Assembly (NCBI RefSeq): GCF_014171475.1
Contig: NZ_CP048817.1
Location: forward strand, 2,728,001-2,792,000
DNA from: Sphingomonas sp. So64.6b
GTDB lineage: Bacteria > Pseudomonadota > Alphaproteobacteria > Sphingomonadales > Sphingomonadaceae
Direction of reading: 5' to 3'
Length of the DNA: 64,000 nucleotides
A program made the translations under genes and the position numbers. Within the stretch, counting starts at the first letter, position 1. Every line of letters starts with the position of its first letter. Shown here in pieces: positions 49,683-59,090 of this stretch. The notes under the pieces are model-generated. The model did not search any database. It was not told where the DNA came from and saw only the letters and a list, made by a program, of their open reading frames with translations.

Positions 49683-50210
49683 ATGACAATCCATATCGAA
49701 GATCCGCGTTCGGGCTGCCCGATCAACCTCACGATCCAGGCGCTGGGCGATCGCTGGAGCCTGATCATCATCCGCGACGTGATGTTCGGCAACCGCCGCC
49801 ATTTTCGCGAATTGCTCGGCGCGTCGGAAGAGCGCATCGCCTCCAACATCCTTGCCGACCGCCTCAAGAAACTGGTCGCGGCGGGTTTTCTCGTCATCAC
49901 CGACGACCCCAGCCACAAGCAGAAACATATCTACAGCCTGACCGAGCCCGCGATCCAGCTCGTGCCGCTGATTGTCCAGCTCGGCGCCTGGGGGCGGCGG
50001 CATTTGCCCGTCACACCCGACCTCGCGATCCGCGCGCAACTGCTCGAGGAAGGCGGCCCGAAGATGTGGACGGACTTCATGGATGAACTGCGCACCGCGC
50101 ATCTCGGCATGCCGCCGACCGGACGCCCCAGCGTCGCCGCCCGTCTTCAGACGGCTTATGAAGCGATAGTTGCCCGATTAGACCGAGACTCGGCCGCCCC
50201 GACAGCCTAG
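49683..50210 (+). CDS. HxlR-family transcriptional regulator
   Basis: The 175-residue protein has the HxlR winged helix (GDRWSLIIIRDVMFGNRRHFREL, LADRLKKLVAAGFL) with Cys12 near the N-terminus, which senses electrophiles in some members. It lies divergent from the RibD-like reductase gene and probably controls it. Confidence 0.85.
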   Translation: MTIHIEDPRSGCPINLTIQALGDRWSLIIIRDVMFGNRRHFRELLGASEERIASNILADRLKKLVAAGFLVITDDPSHKQKHIYSLTEPAIQLVPLIVQLGAWGRRHLPVTPDLAIRAQLLEEGGPKMWTDFMDELRTAHLGMPPTGRPSVAARLQTAYEAIVARLDRDSAAPTA

Positions 50211-50240
50211 CATACCCGTAATTCAAAACGGGAGAGTCGC

Positions 50241-50813
50241 ATGCGTCTGAACAAAGCACGGATCGAGCCGCTGTCGGATGCCGAGGCGACCGACGCGCAG
50301 AGGCAAGTCCTCGCACCATTCGTCGAGCGCAACTTCGTCCTCAACATCTTCCGGACCATGGCGCGGCACCCCGGCGCGCTCGACCGATTCCTCAAATGGG
50401 GCAATTACATCCTCGGCAAATATAATACGCTGCCGGCGCGCGAACGCGAACTCGCCATTCTGCGCACCGGTTTCAATTGCGGATCGGGTTATGAATGGGC
50501 GCAGCATGTCGTGATCGGCAAGCGCGCCGGGCTGACCGATGATGAGGTCGCGCGCATCAAGACCGGCAGTGCTGCGCCCGGCTGGAGCGAAGCGGACGCC
50601 GCGATCCTTGATGCCTGCGACGACCTGACCCGCGACCATTTCATCACCGATGCGCATTGGGCGGCACTGGGTCGGCACTTCTCGACCGAGCAGTGCATGG
50701 ATCTGGTCTACACCGTCGGCCAGTACACCCAGGTGTCGATGCTGCTCAACAGCTTCGGCGTACAGCTCGATCCCGGTCTGGCGCTCGATCCCGACCTGGA
50801 CCGTCGCGCATGA
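50241..50813 (+). CDS. Carboxymuconolactone decarboxylase family protein
   Basis: The 190-residue protein has the CMD motif ERELAILRTGFNCGSGYEWAQHVVIG; the cysteine pair of AhpD is not complete (one Cys, then Tyr-Glu-Trp). GGGAGAG lies 6 bases before the ATG. It overlaps the SDR gene by 4 bases, so the two may act in one pathway. Confidence 0.8.
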   Translation: MRLNKARIEPLSDAEATDAQRQVLAPFVERNFVLNIFRTMARHPGALDRFLKWGNYILGKYNTLPARERELAILRTGFNCGSGYEWAQHVVIGKRAGLTDDEVARIKTGSAAPGWSEADAAILDACDDLTRDHFITDAHWAALGRHFSTEQCMDLVYTVGQYTQVSMLLNSFGVQLDPGLALDPDLDRRA

Positions 50814-51607
50814 CCGGGCGGCTTTCCGGCAAGACCGCGATCGTGATCGGCGCGGGCCAGACGCCGGGCGACACGATCGGCAATGGCCGCGCCGCCGCCC
50901 TGCTTTTCGCGCGCGAAGGGGCGGCGGTGTTCTGCGTCGACCGCGACCTGATCCGGGCAAAAGAGACCGCGGCGCTGATCACGGGCGAGGGCGGCACCGC
51001 TCATGCCCATGCCGCTGATATCCGCGATGAAACCGAATGCGCCGCACTGATCGCGGCCGGGGTCGCGGCGCTTGGCCGGCTCGACATCCTGCACAACAAT
51101 GTCGGCAGCGGTGCTGGCGATGGGCCGGTCGAGAAAACCGACCCCGCCCGCTTCGATGCGATCCTCCATCTGAACCTGACCGCGATGATGCAGACGATCA
51201 AACATGCACTGCCGGTGATGCGCGGCCAGGGCGGCGGCGCGATCGTCAACATCTCTTCGCTCGCCTCGATCGCGCCCGCGGGAATCATCGCCTATGAAAT
51301 ATCCAAGGCGGGTGTGAACAAACTCACCACCAGCGTCGCCGCGCTCAACGCGCGCCATCAAATCCGCTGCAACGCGATCCTGCCCGGCCTGATCGACACG
51401 CCGATGGCGATCCAGGGCTGGGCCGGCATGACCGGCGAAGCGCAGGCCCAATTGCGTGCCAAGCGTAACGCGCGTGTGCCGATGGGTCGGATGGGTACCG
51501 CCTGGGACGTTGCCCACGCCGCACTCTGGCTCGCCTCCGACGATGCCCACTTCGTGACCGGCGCGCTGCTCCCGGTCGATGGCGGCCAATCGGTCAGGCT
51601 GGGATAG
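50810..51607 (+). CDS. Short-chain dehydrogenase/reductase
   Basis: The 265-residue SDR has a GAGQTPGDTIGNG cofactor loop with an insertion, HNNVGS (NNVG in place of NNAG), ISSLASIAPAGIIAYEISKAG with the YxxxK motif and a C-terminal VDGGQS. ATG 50810 overlaps the upstream gene (ATGA). Substrate unknown. Confidence 0.85.
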   Translation: MTGRLSGKTAIVIGAGQTPGDTIGNGRAAALLFAREGAAVFCVDRDLIRAKETAALITGEGGTAHAHAADIRDETECAALIAAGVAALGRLDILHNNVGSGAGDGPVEKTDPARFDAILHLNLTAMMQTIKHALPVMRGQGGGAIVNISSLASIAPAGIIAYEISKAGVNKLTTSVAALNARHQIRCNAILPGLIDTPMAIQGWAGMTGEAQAQLRAKRNARVPMGRMGTAWDVAHAALWLASDDAHFVTGALLPVDGGQSVRLG

Positions 51608-51725
51608 CGCAAGACCTCTCGCGTCAACCCTGAACCCCGCATAACCAACGGGTTCAGGAACCCGACGTCAGGCGAGGCGTATTCCTCACTCATGCCCGAG
51701 TCCCCGGGCGAAAGAGGATAAGCCG

Positions 51726-52019
51726 ATGAAAATGCCAAAACTCTTTGTCGCGGCCGGTCTGATGATCGCCGCGCTCGGCGTGAGCACCAGTGCGAACGCG
51801 CAAAGCTATCGTGGTGATGGTCGTCACTATGATCAACGATATGACCGCGGCGATCGTTACGATCGCGGCGACCGGTATGACCGGGGCGATCGTTACCGTG
51901 GCGATCGTCGTTGGCACCATCGCGACCGCCGTTGGCATAGCCGCGATCGCCGCTGGAACAACAATCGTCGCTGCTGGACCGAATGGCGCCATCATCGCCG
52001 GGTCCGCATCTGCCGCTAA
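51726..52019 (+). CDS. Exported basic repeat protein (YDRGDR repeats)
   Basis: The 97-residue product has a signal peptide (cleaved after ANAQ, about residue 26), then three or four tandem RYDRGD units, then RDRRWH-type repeats and a C-terminal tail with two Cys (about 83 and 96). The mature part is strongly charged (Arg, Asp) and aromatic (Tyr, Trp, His). Similar low-complexity proteins of sphingomonads are unexplained. It is a single gene followed by a terminator. Confidence 0.7.
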   Translation: MKMPKLFVAAGLMIAALGVSTSANAQSYRGDGRHYDQRYDRGDRYDRGDRYDRGDRYRGDRRWHHRDRRWHSRDRRWNNNRRCWTEWRHHRRVRICR

Positions 52020-52026
52020 AGCGGTG

Positions 52027-52059
52027 AAGGGGCGGCGGCCATCACGGTCGCCGCCCCTT
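52027..52059 (+). terminator. Rho-independent terminator
   Basis: An 11-base stem (52027-52037 with 52049-52059, AAGGGGCGGCG arm) with an 11-base loop is followed by TTTCTT-type bases. It ends the repeat-protein gene and may also serve the convergent gene. Confidence 0.75.
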
Positions 52060-52064
52060 TCTTA

Positions 52065-52631
52065 TCAACCCGCGCTGTTGCCTGAAACGGCGGCTACGGG
52101 AGCAGGTGCCGGTGCCAGCGGTGCCGCACCATCGGACGGTGGGGGTGGCGGAGGACCATCACCCCCTTCCGGTCCGCGATCCGGTCCACCATGCCGCATG
52201 CCTCTCGGACCATGCGGAGGGCTGCCCAGCTCCGTCACCTTGCCGTCCGCACCGATCAGGAAAGAGGCATGGACGACGCCGTCATGGAACCGGCCCTGGA
52301 TCGTCGCCATCGCGCCGGTCGCGATAGGGCTAGCCGAGCCCATGCCCAGCATCCCATGCTGGCGCCCTCCATCGATCAGCGCCTTTCCGCTAGCATCCTG
52401 AATCACGAACATCGGGCCATAGACGTCGGTCACTTTCCCGCGCAGCGTAATGAGGTTCGTGCTGTCGGTCAGGCTTGAGATCGCCACCGGCTTGATCGGC
52501 GCCATCTCGATCGACGGTCCGCTCACCTTGATCGCCGCCGCTCCGGCGGCGACGCCGACGCCGAGCAGCGCCACGGCAGCCAGCGATGCCTTGAACGGCA
52601 ATGTGCGCTTCGTCTTGGTTTCTTCGGTCAT
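52065..52631 (-). CDS. Membrane-anchored OB-fold-like protein
   Basis: The 188-residue product has a short basic start, one membrane helix (about 16-38), a beta-rich central part (about 60-130, LITLRGKVTDVYGPMFVIQDASGKALID) that reads like an OB fold, and a Gly/Pro-rich tail. I start at ATG 52631 with GGAG 9 bases upstream. It is divergent from the two-component pair and may be its target. Confidence 0.6.
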   Translation of the reverse strand: MTEETKTKRTLPFKASLAAVALLGVGVAAGAAAIKVSGPSIEMAPIKPVAISSLTDSTNLITLRGKVTDVYGPMFVIQDASGKALIDGGRQHGMLGMGSASPIATGAMATIQGRFHDGVVHASFLIGADGKVTELGSPPHGPRGMRHGGPDRGPEGGDGPPPPPPSDGAAPLAPAPAPVAAVSGNSAG

Positions 52632-52751
52632 TACGGTCACTCCATCTGTGTCGATGGCAGTTTCTAGCGAGTCGCGACCACAGCCCGCTGAACCTTCCCG
52701 TTCAGTTTCGGTTTAACGCTGCATCCTAGCCCGCGGGTCGAAAGGACGAGA

Positions 52752-53417
52752 ATGCGCATCCTGCTGGTCGAGGACGACACCGCGCTTGCCGACGGCATCG
52801 CCAAGGCGCTGCGCGCCGAGAATTTCGCCGTCGATGTCGCGGAAAATGGCGAGGATGGCGCGCATCTCGGCGACACCGGACTGTACGATGCCGCGGTGCT
52901 CGACCTCGGCCTGCCGGCGAAGCCCGGCATCACCGTATTGAAGGAATGGCGCGCGGCGGGGCGTGCCCACCCGGTGCTGGTTCTCACCGCGCGCGATGGG
53001 TGGTCGGACAAGGTCGAGGGCTTCCGCGCCGGGGCCGACGATTATCTGACCAAGCCGTTCCGGGTCGAGGAACTGGTCATGCGACTGCGCGCACTGGTCC
53101 GCCGCGCCTCGGGACATGCCGCAAGCATCGTCAACTGCGGCCCCGTGTCGTTCGACGCACAGACCGGCCAGTTCGAACTCGACGGCTTGCCACTGCGGCT
53201 GACCGCACTCGAATGGCGCGTGCTCTCCGCATTGATGCTGCGCCGCGACGTCGTGATCGATCGGCTCGACCTGATGGAACGTGTCTATGAAGGCGATACC
53301 GACCCCGACTCCAACTCGCTCGAAGTGATTATCGGCCGCCTGCGCAAGAAGATCGGCCGCGACCTGATCGAGACGGTGCGCGGACGCGGCTATCGCCTGA
53401 CCGAGGCATCGCAATGA
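52752..53417 (+). CDS. OmpR/PhoP-family response regulator
   Basis: The 221-residue protein has a receiver domain (Asp51 as phosphorylation site in VLDLGLP, acidic pair at the start, Lys in LTKPF) and an OmpR winged helix (RLTALEWRVLSAL, SNSLEVIIGRLRKKIG). It overlaps the kinase gene by 4 bases. Confidence 0.92.
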   Translation: MRILLVEDDTALADGIAKALRAENFAVDVAENGEDGAHLGDTGLYDAAVLDLGLPAKPGITVLKEWRAAGRAHPVLVLTARDGWSDKVEGFRAGADDYLTKPFRVEELVMRLRALVRRASGHAASIVNCGPVSFDAQTGQFELDGLPLRLTALEWRVLSALMLRRDVVIDRLDLMERVYEGDTDPDSNSLEVIIGRLRKKIGRDLIETVRGRGYRLTEASQ

Positions 53418-54763
53418 GGCTGGTGCCCAAATCGCTTTACGGCCGGCTACTCGCCACCGCCCTGCTCGCCACGCTCGCCGCGCTTGCCTTCGCTGCGGTC
53501 GCGATCGGTGCCGTGCTCGAACGCTTCGTGATGCACGGACTCGACCAACAGCTCGACGCCCAGATCGCGATCCTCGCTACCGCGATCGGGCCGGACGGCG
53601 CGATCGATCGCGGGCGCATCGCACTCGCGGCGCCCTATGACCGGGCCGATTCCGGCTGGGGATGGCGGATCGATTCTCCCGTCGGCACGATCGGCTCCCC
53701 CGCGGCCCCCGATCCGGGTCCGTTTCGGTTGGAAGAGCCTCCACCTCATTTGCGTCCCGACCGGGCCGATCGCGCGGACGAGCCGCGCCCGCTCCGCTGG
53801 CGGGCTGCTGACGGTCGCTCAGGCCATGCCCGCGCGCTGACCATTCCAACCTCGGCCGGTATCGTGCGGATCACCGCATCCGCGCCGCGCGCCATCGTCG
53901 AACGGCCGATCCTGGCGGCGATGATCCCGCTACTTGGTTCGCTCGCCTTGCTCGGGGTCGCGCTCGCGCTGTCCACTTTGCTCCAGCTGCGCATCGGCCT
54001 GCGCCCGCTCGGTCGGCTACGCGAAGCACTAGCGGCGGTACGAGGTGGCAGCGATGCGCGCGTTCCCCCCGACCAGCCCACCGAACTCGCGCCGCTGGCC
54101 GATGAGATCAACGCGCTGCTCGACGCGAACGAGACCGCGCTGACCAATGCACGCGGTCATGTCGCCAATCTTGCGCACGGGTTGAAGACGCCGCTCGCCA
54201 CCCTCGCCCTCGCGCTGCGCGATCACGACCCCGATGGCAGCCTCGGCGCACAGCTCGACCGTATCGACCAGGCGGTGCGCCATCATCTCGGCCGTGCCCG
54301 CGCCGGCACCGCGGGTGGCGCATCGCGTGATGCGACGCCGCTGCGTCCGGCGATCGACGGGCTTGCCCAGGCGCTGGCCCATATCCACGCCGCGCGACCG
54401 GTGACCGCCACGATCGATATCGATCCGGCATTGTCGGTCGCCGTCGACCCGCAGGATCTCGACGAGCTCACCGGCAACCTGCTCGACAATGCCTGGCGCT
54501 GGGCGGCGAGCCGGATCGTCGTCGGCGCCGGGCGGGACGGCCAGTTCATCCGATTGATGATCGAGGATGACGGCCCGGGCATTCCAGAAACCACCCGCAG
54601 CGCCGCACTGCAGCCCGGCCGCCGCCTCGACGAATCGGGCGACGGCCATGGTTTCGGCCTGTCGATCGCGCGCGAGCTAACTGAACTCTACGGTGGATCG
54701 CTGATGTTGAATGCAGCGGAGGGCGGCGGGTTGCGCGTGACCGTCACGCTGCCGGCAGCTTAG
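53414..54763 (+). CDS. PhoQ-like sensor histidine kinase
   Basis: The 449-residue kinase has a first helix (about 12-34), a periplasmic part of about 130 residues, a second helix (about 165-190), a HAMP-like linker, the His255 H-box (LAHGLKTPL) and an ATPase domain with NLLDNAWRWA and DDGPGIP. It partners the response regulator at 52752-53417. It overlaps the convergent aldo/keto reductase stop by 4 bases. Confidence 0.9.
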   Translation: MRLVPKSLYGRLLATALLATLAALAFAAVAIGAVLERFVMHGLDQQLDAQIAILATAIGPDGAIDRGRIALAAPYDRADSGWGWRIDSPVGTIGSPAAPDPGPFRLEEPPPHLRPDRADRADEPRPLRWRAADGRSGHARALTIPTSAGIVRITASAPRAIVERPILAAMIPLLGSLALLGVALALSTLLQLRIGLRPLGRLREALAAVRGGSDARVPPDQPTELAPLADEINALLDANETALTNARGHVANLAHGLKTPLATLALALRDHDPDGSLGAQLDRIDQAVRHHLGRARAGTAGGASRDATPLRPAIDGLAQALAHIHAARPVTATIDIDPALSVAVDPQDLDELTGNLLDNAWRWAASRIVVGAGRDGQFIRLMIEDDGPGIPETTRSAALQPGRRLDESGDGHGFGLSIARELTELYGGSLMLNAAEGGGLRVTVTLPAA

Positions 54764-55755
54764 CCCTGCTCGCTGTCGAGATGCGCCATCAGCGGTGTCG
54801 GATACCGGTCGCCCGCCGCCGCGCCCTTGGGCACCGCACGCTCGATCGCCGCGAGATCCTCCGCCGTCAGCACCACATCGAGCGCGCCGAGCGCCTCGCT
54901 CAGCCGGTCGCGGCGGCGCGCACCGATCAGCGGCACGATGTCACGCCCCTGTGCCGCGACCCAGGCGATCGCGATCTGCGCCACGGTTGCGCCCTTTGCG
55001 GATGCGACCGCCTGTAATGCCGCGACCAGCGCGAGATTCGCATCGACATTGCCCGCCTGGAATCGCGGGCTCATCGCGCGGAAATCGCCCGCCCGGTCCG
55101 CATCCTTCCGCCAATGCCCGCTGATCAGGCCACGCGACAGCACGCCATAGGCTGTCACGCCGATGCCCAGCTCCCGCACGGTCGGGAAGATCGCTTCCTC
55201 CGGCCCGCGCGAGATCAGCGAATATTCGATCTGCAGGTCGCAGATCGGATGCACCGCCGCCGCGCGCCGGATCGTCTCCGCGCCCATTTCGCTCAGGCCG
55301 ATGTGCCGGACATAGCCCGCCTTAACCATCTCGGCGATCGCTCCGATCGTCTCCTCGATCGGCACATCGGGGTCGAGCCGCGACGGGCGATACACGTCGA
55401 TATAATCGGCACCGAGGCGCTGCAGCGAATAAGCGAGGAAGTTCTTCACCGCCTCGGGCCGCGCATCATATTTCGACCAGCCACCCGCCGGATCGCGCAT
55501 CGCGCCGAACTTGACGCTCAACTGGTAACTGTCGCGCGCCAGGCCCTTGACCGCTTCGCCGATCAGCATCTCGTTATGCCCCATGCCGTAGAAATCGCCG
55601 GTATCGAGCAGGGTCACCCCGGCATCGAGCGCGGCATGGATCGTCGCGATGCTCTCCGTCCGATCGGCCGGGCCGTACATGCCCGACATGCCCATGCAAC
55701 CTAGGCCAATCGCCGATGTCGTCGGGCCGGTGGTGCCGAGTGTGCGCTGTTCCAT
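54760..55755 (-). CDS. Aldo/keto reductase
   Basis: The 331-residue TIM-barrel enzyme reduces aldehydes with NADPH. Motifs: LGLGCMGMSGMYGP, LLDTGDFYGMGHNE with the catalytic Asp/Tyr, and the C-terminal nucleotide-binding VPLIGARRRDRLSEAL. It is divergent from the LysR gene that follows. Confidence 0.88.
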   Translation of the reverse strand: MEQRTLGTTGPTTSAIGLGCMGMSGMYGPADRTESIATIHAALDAGVTLLDTGDFYGMGHNEMLIGEAVKGLARDSYQLSVKFGAMRDPAGGWSKYDARPEAVKNFLAYSLQRLGADYIDVYRPSRLDPDVPIEETIGAIAEMVKAGYVRHIGLSEMGAETIRRAAAVHPICDLQIEYSLISRGPEEAIFPTVRELGIGVTAYGVLSRGLISGHWRKDADRAGDFRAMSPRFQAGNVDANLALVAALQAVASAKGATVAQIAIAWVAAQGRDIVPLIGARRRDRLSEALGALDVVLTAEDLAAIERAVPKGAAAGDRYPTPLMAHLDSEQG

Positions 55756-55783
55756 GTCCTATCCTCCTCAAATTCGATTTGCC

Positions 55784-55815
55784 GCTTATACCGGACGCAG
55801 GATCGTGCGATAAGC
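55784..55815. promoter_or_regulatory. Candidate LysR operator
   Basis: GCTTAT (55784-55789) and ATAAGC (55810-55815) form a perfect 6-base inverted repeat with a 20-base spacer in the divergent promoter between the aldo/keto reductase and the LysR gene. Confidence 0.4.
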
Positions 55816-55852
55816 CGATGTTATTGGAACGACCCGTGCGGGGATTCGGACA

Positions 55853-56746
55853 ATGACGACGCCCAATCTCGACGATATCCGGCTCTTCGCAACGGTGGCC
55901 GAAGCGGGCGGTTTCCGCACCGCCGCGGTGCGCCGCAGCGTCTCCGCTTCATCGCTCAGCGACGCGGTTCGCCGGCTCGAAGGCGATCTCGGCGTGCGCT
56001 TGCTCAACCGCACGACGCGCAGCGTGACACCGACCGAGGCCGGGCAGCGCCTGCTCGACCGCCTGCGCCCCGCGCTCGCCGAGATCGTCGATGCGCTTGA
56101 CGGCCTGGCGGTCACGGATGGCCAGCCAAGCGGCACGCTGCGCCTCAACGTGCCCTCGATCGTCGCGCGCTATATCCTGCCGCCGATCGTCGCGCGTTTC
56201 CTCACCGCGCATCCCGGCATCCGGCTGGAGATCGTCGCCGAGGACACATTCCTCGACGTTCTCGCGCATGGTTTCGACGCCGGCATCCGCTATGAGGAAA
56301 GCATCGCCAGGGACATGATCGCGGTCCCGATCGGCCCGAAGCGGCAGCGCTTCGCCGTCGCCGGATCTCCCGCCTATCTCGCCGCGCGCGGCGCACCGAA
56401 ACATCCGCGCGATCTCGCCGATCATGCCCGGATCGGCCACCGCTTCGCCAACGGCCATATCGCGGTGTGGGATTTCGAGCGCGCCGGCAAACGCTTCCGC
56501 ATCGCGCCCGAAGGCCCGCTGATCAGCACCGGACATGAAATCGAACTCGCCGCCGCCATCGCCGGCCTGGGCCTAGTCGCCAGCTTCGCCGAAGTCATCC
56601 AGCCCGAGATCGACAATGGCACGCTGGTGCCCGTACTGACCGACTGGCTGGAGGATTTCCCGGGTCCGTCGATCTATTACCACAGCCGCCGCCACATGCC
56701 GGCGCCGCTTCGCGCCTTTATCGATTTCGTGAAAGCGGGGGGATGA
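55853..56746 (+). CDS. LysR-family regulator
   Basis: The 297-residue protein has the LysR helix-turn-helix (FATVAEAGGFRTAAVRRSVS, LEGDLGVRLLNRTTRSVTPT) and the effector domain. It likely regulates the divergent aldo/keto reductase. It overlaps the next gene by 4 bases. Confidence 0.9.
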   Translation: MTTPNLDDIRLFATVAEAGGFRTAAVRRSVSASSLSDAVRRLEGDLGVRLLNRTTRSVTPTEAGQRLLDRLRPALAEIVDALDGLAVTDGQPSGTLRLNVPSIVARYILPPIVARFLTAHPGIRLEIVAEDTFLDVLAHGFDAGIRYEESIARDMIAVPIGPKRQRFAVAGSPAYLAARGAPKHPRDLADHARIGHRFANGHIAVWDFERAGKRFRIAPEGPLISTGHEIELAAAIAGLGLVASFAEVIQPEIDNGTLVPVLTDWLEDFPGPSIYYHSRRHMPAPLRAFIDFVKAGG

Positions 56747-57462
56747 GCACCAAACCCCTCGTCCTCGCCTTCGACGTGTTCGGCACCGTGGTCGACTGGC
56801 GCAGCAGCATCGCGCGCGAAGCCGCACCCTTCCTCGCCGCCCTTGGCCGAGCCGATATCGACCCGCACCTCTTCGCCGACCAGTGGCGCGGCCTTTATCA
56901 GCCGGCGATGGAGGAGTGCCGCAGCGGTCGGCGGCCCTATACAAGGCTCGACATCCTCAACCGCGAGACGCTGGAGGCGCTGCTCGTCCGTCACGACATC
57001 GACCGGGCGACGATCGACGATCAAACGCTAACCGACTTCGCCCATGCCTGGCGCAGGCTCGACCCCTGGCCCGATGCGGTCGCGGGCCTGACCCGGCTCA
57101 AGGTCCGTTTCCCGATCGTCACTTTGTCCAACGGCAACACCGCGCTGACCCTGGAGATGGCGCGCCGCGCCGGCCTGCCCTGGGACACGATCCTCGGCGC
57201 CGAATCGACCGGCTATTACAAGCCGCTCCCCCAGGCCTATCTCGGCACCGCCGAGATCCTCGGCATCGCACCATCCGAGCTGTGCCTGGTCGCAGCACAT
57301 CATAGCGATCTCGCCGCAGCGCGGGCGTGCGGGCTGATCACCGCGTTCGTCCACCGGCCGCTCGAATATGGCGGCCGCCGCGCGCCCGACGCCGATGCGG
57401 CGCAGGATTGGGATTACCAGGCCAGCTCCTTCATCGACCTGACGATGAAGCTGGAGGGATAA
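56743..57462 (+). CDS. Haloacid dehalogenase type II-like HAD protein
   Basis: The 239-residue HAD enzyme starts with the nucleophile motif FDVFGTVVDWR (Asp at residue 10), has TLSNGN near the middle and Lys in the YYKPLPQAY region. This layout fits L-2-haloacid dehalogenases. It overlaps the LysR gene and may be its second target. Confidence 0.8.
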   Translation: MSTKPLVLAFDVFGTVVDWRSSIAREAAPFLAALGRADIDPHLFADQWRGLYQPAMEECRSGRRPYTRLDILNRETLEALLVRHDIDRATIDDQTLTDFAHAWRRLDPWPDAVAGLTRLKVRFPIVTLSNGNTALTLEMARRAGLPWDTILGAESTGYYKPLPQAYLGTAEILGIAPSELCLVAAHHSDLAAARACGLITAFVHRPLEYGGRRAPDADAAQDWDYQASSFIDLTMKLEG

Positions 57463-57621
57463 TGGCACCCCAAGCGATTTGATGCGGGCTAACCGCTTGA
57501 AACTGCTAGAGTGGGACTCGCGTCCTCCCCGTCACCTTTGCGTCATGCCCGCATCGATGGGCCGGGACGTACCGGGCAAGGCTTTCGCACCGCGAGTCTC
57601 CGGCCCTTTGAGGCCATTTGA

Positions 57622-58686
57622 ATGCCACTCTCGCCACCTGCCATCATCGACGCGGCGAACAGCATGATGCTCGCGCTGATCTCTTCATCCGACGCGCCGC
57701 TTGTACTGCTCGACGGGGATCTGGTGATCATCGCGCTCAGCACCTCCTTCTGCGCCGCGTTCGATGTCGAACGCTCGGCGGCGGTTGGCCGCAAGCTGGC
57801 CGCGCTCGGCAACGGCGAATGGAACCGGCCGCAGCTCGCCTCGCTGCTCGAAGCGACGGTGTCCGGCAATGTCCAGATCGACGCCTATGAAATGGACCTG
57901 GCGCGTGACGGCACCACGCCGCGTCGCCTCGTGCTCAACGCGCACACGCTCGATTATTCGGACGACGCCGCCAATATTCGCCTCGTGCTGACCATCTCCG
58001 ACGTGACCGACGCACGGCTGACGGCCAAGCTCAAGGACGAGCTGCTCCACGAAAAGGCCGTGCTGCTTCGGGAATTGCAGCATCGCGTCGCCAACAGCCT
58101 GCAGATCATCGCCAGCGTCCTGACGCAGAGCGCACGCCGCACCAGTTCGGCCGAGGCTCGCGGCCATATCAACGATGCGCATAACCGCGTCATGTCGATC
58201 GCCTCACTGCAACAGCAACTCGCCCAGTCGCAACTCGGCGAAGTCGGGCTGCGCAGCTATTTCAACGATCTGTGCCGCAGCATCGGCGCGTCGATGATCC
58301 ACGACCATGCCCAGATCAGCCTGAAGGTCGAGGTCGACGACAGCATCACCAGCGCCGATGCGTCGGTCAGCCTGGGGCTGATCGTCACCGAACTCGTCAT
58401 CAACGCGCTGAAGCATGCCTTTCCGGGTACGCGCCACGGCGTGATCACCGTCGGCTATCAGTCCGACGGCCATTCCTGGACCCTCTCGGTCCGCGATGAC
58501 GGCGTCGGCATGCCGGTCGGCGAATCGCCCGCAAAGCCCGGCCTTGGTACCAGCATCGTCGAGGCGCTGGCGAAGCAGCTTCGCGCCGATGTCATGGTCG
58601 CCGATGCCGACCCGGGCACTTATGTGTCGATCGTTCACCCGCAATCCGTGGCCAGCGGGATCGAAGCGAGGGTCCGCGCCGCCTGA
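57622..58686 (+). CDS. HisKA_2 sensor histidine kinase
   Basis: The 354-residue soluble kinase has a PAS-like N-terminal domain (about 15-125) and a HisKA_2 domain (LLRELQHRVANSLQIIASVL, His154), then an ATPase domain with NALKHAF and DDGVGMP. No membrane helix, so it senses in the cytoplasm. Alphaproteobacterial general-stress kinases are of this type. A terminator follows. Confidence 0.85.
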   Translation: MPLSPPAIIDAANSMMLALISSSDAPLVLLDGDLVIIALSTSFCAAFDVERSAAVGRKLAALGNGEWNRPQLASLLEATVSGNVQIDAYEMDLARDGTTPRRLVLNAHTLDYSDDAANIRLVLTISDVTDARLTAKLKDELLHEKAVLLRELQHRVANSLQIIASVLTQSARRTSSAEARGHINDAHNRVMSIASLQQQLAQSQLGEVGLRSYFNDLCRSIGASMIHDHAQISLKVEVDDSITSADASVSLGLIVTELVINALKHAFPGTRHGVITVGYQSDGHSWTLSVRDDGVGMPVGESPAKPGLGTSIVEALAKQLRADVMVADADPGTYVSIVHPQSVASGIEARVRAA

Positions 58687-58693
58687 TCCGATG

Positions 58694-58716
58694 AGTCCGC
58701 GCCGGACTGATTTTTT
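58694..58716 (+). terminator. Rho-independent terminator after the HisKA_2 kinase
   Basis: AGTCCG (58694-58699) and CGGACT (58703-58708) form a 6-base stem with a 3-base loop followed by GATTTTTT (T6 at 58711-58716). Confidence 0.75.
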
Positions 58717-58909
58717 CGCGCAATTTTTTTGTTCGTTCCGTATTCGTCCTCTTGCCTTTCGGCAAAGCCAGCTTTGACCACGCGTCGCTGCACTGCGGCA
58801 TCCGATGGCTGCTGTGAACCGACTCAAAATAGCGACGAACCGAGTCTCTAATGTGTCATTTACTGTCTTGCCTCCTGACCAGAATAGGCACAATCTGTAG
58901 GGGTTGAGT

Positions 58910-59090
58910 TCGGGGGCGAACCCAAGAACTGGTAGAACAGCGGTCGCAGCACCATATTGCGAGCCTACACCCACGCGCTATCGAGGTGGCGCGGGAGGTA
59001 GATTTTGTTCTCCACGGGTCGCCCGAAAATGATAGCTTGGGGGTTCGCCTCCGATTCGAACGGACCGGGAACGCCGGTCGGGTATTTTTT
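58910..59090 (+). promoter_or_regulatory. Structured RNA leader or small RNA upstream of nrdA
   Basis: Within 420 bases without a gene, 58910-58926 pairs with 59036-59054: 17 base pairs, one G-U, and a 2-base bulge, closing a 109-base insert. Inside are smaller stems (TCGCA 58944-58948 with TGCGA 58958-58962; CGGG 59015-59018 with CCCG 59022-59025). After it, GACCGG (59063-59068) and CCGGTC (59074-59079) form a stem followed by T6 (59085-59090), 20 bases before the nrdA ATG. Layout fits a cis-acting leader with attenuation, or a separate small RNA ending there. No known riboswitch motif was seen. Confidence 0.5.

Noticed and set aside
59040..59080. tRNA-like T-arm (GATTCGAAC) upstream of nrdA
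   Set aside because: No matching acceptor, anticodon or D arms on either strand.
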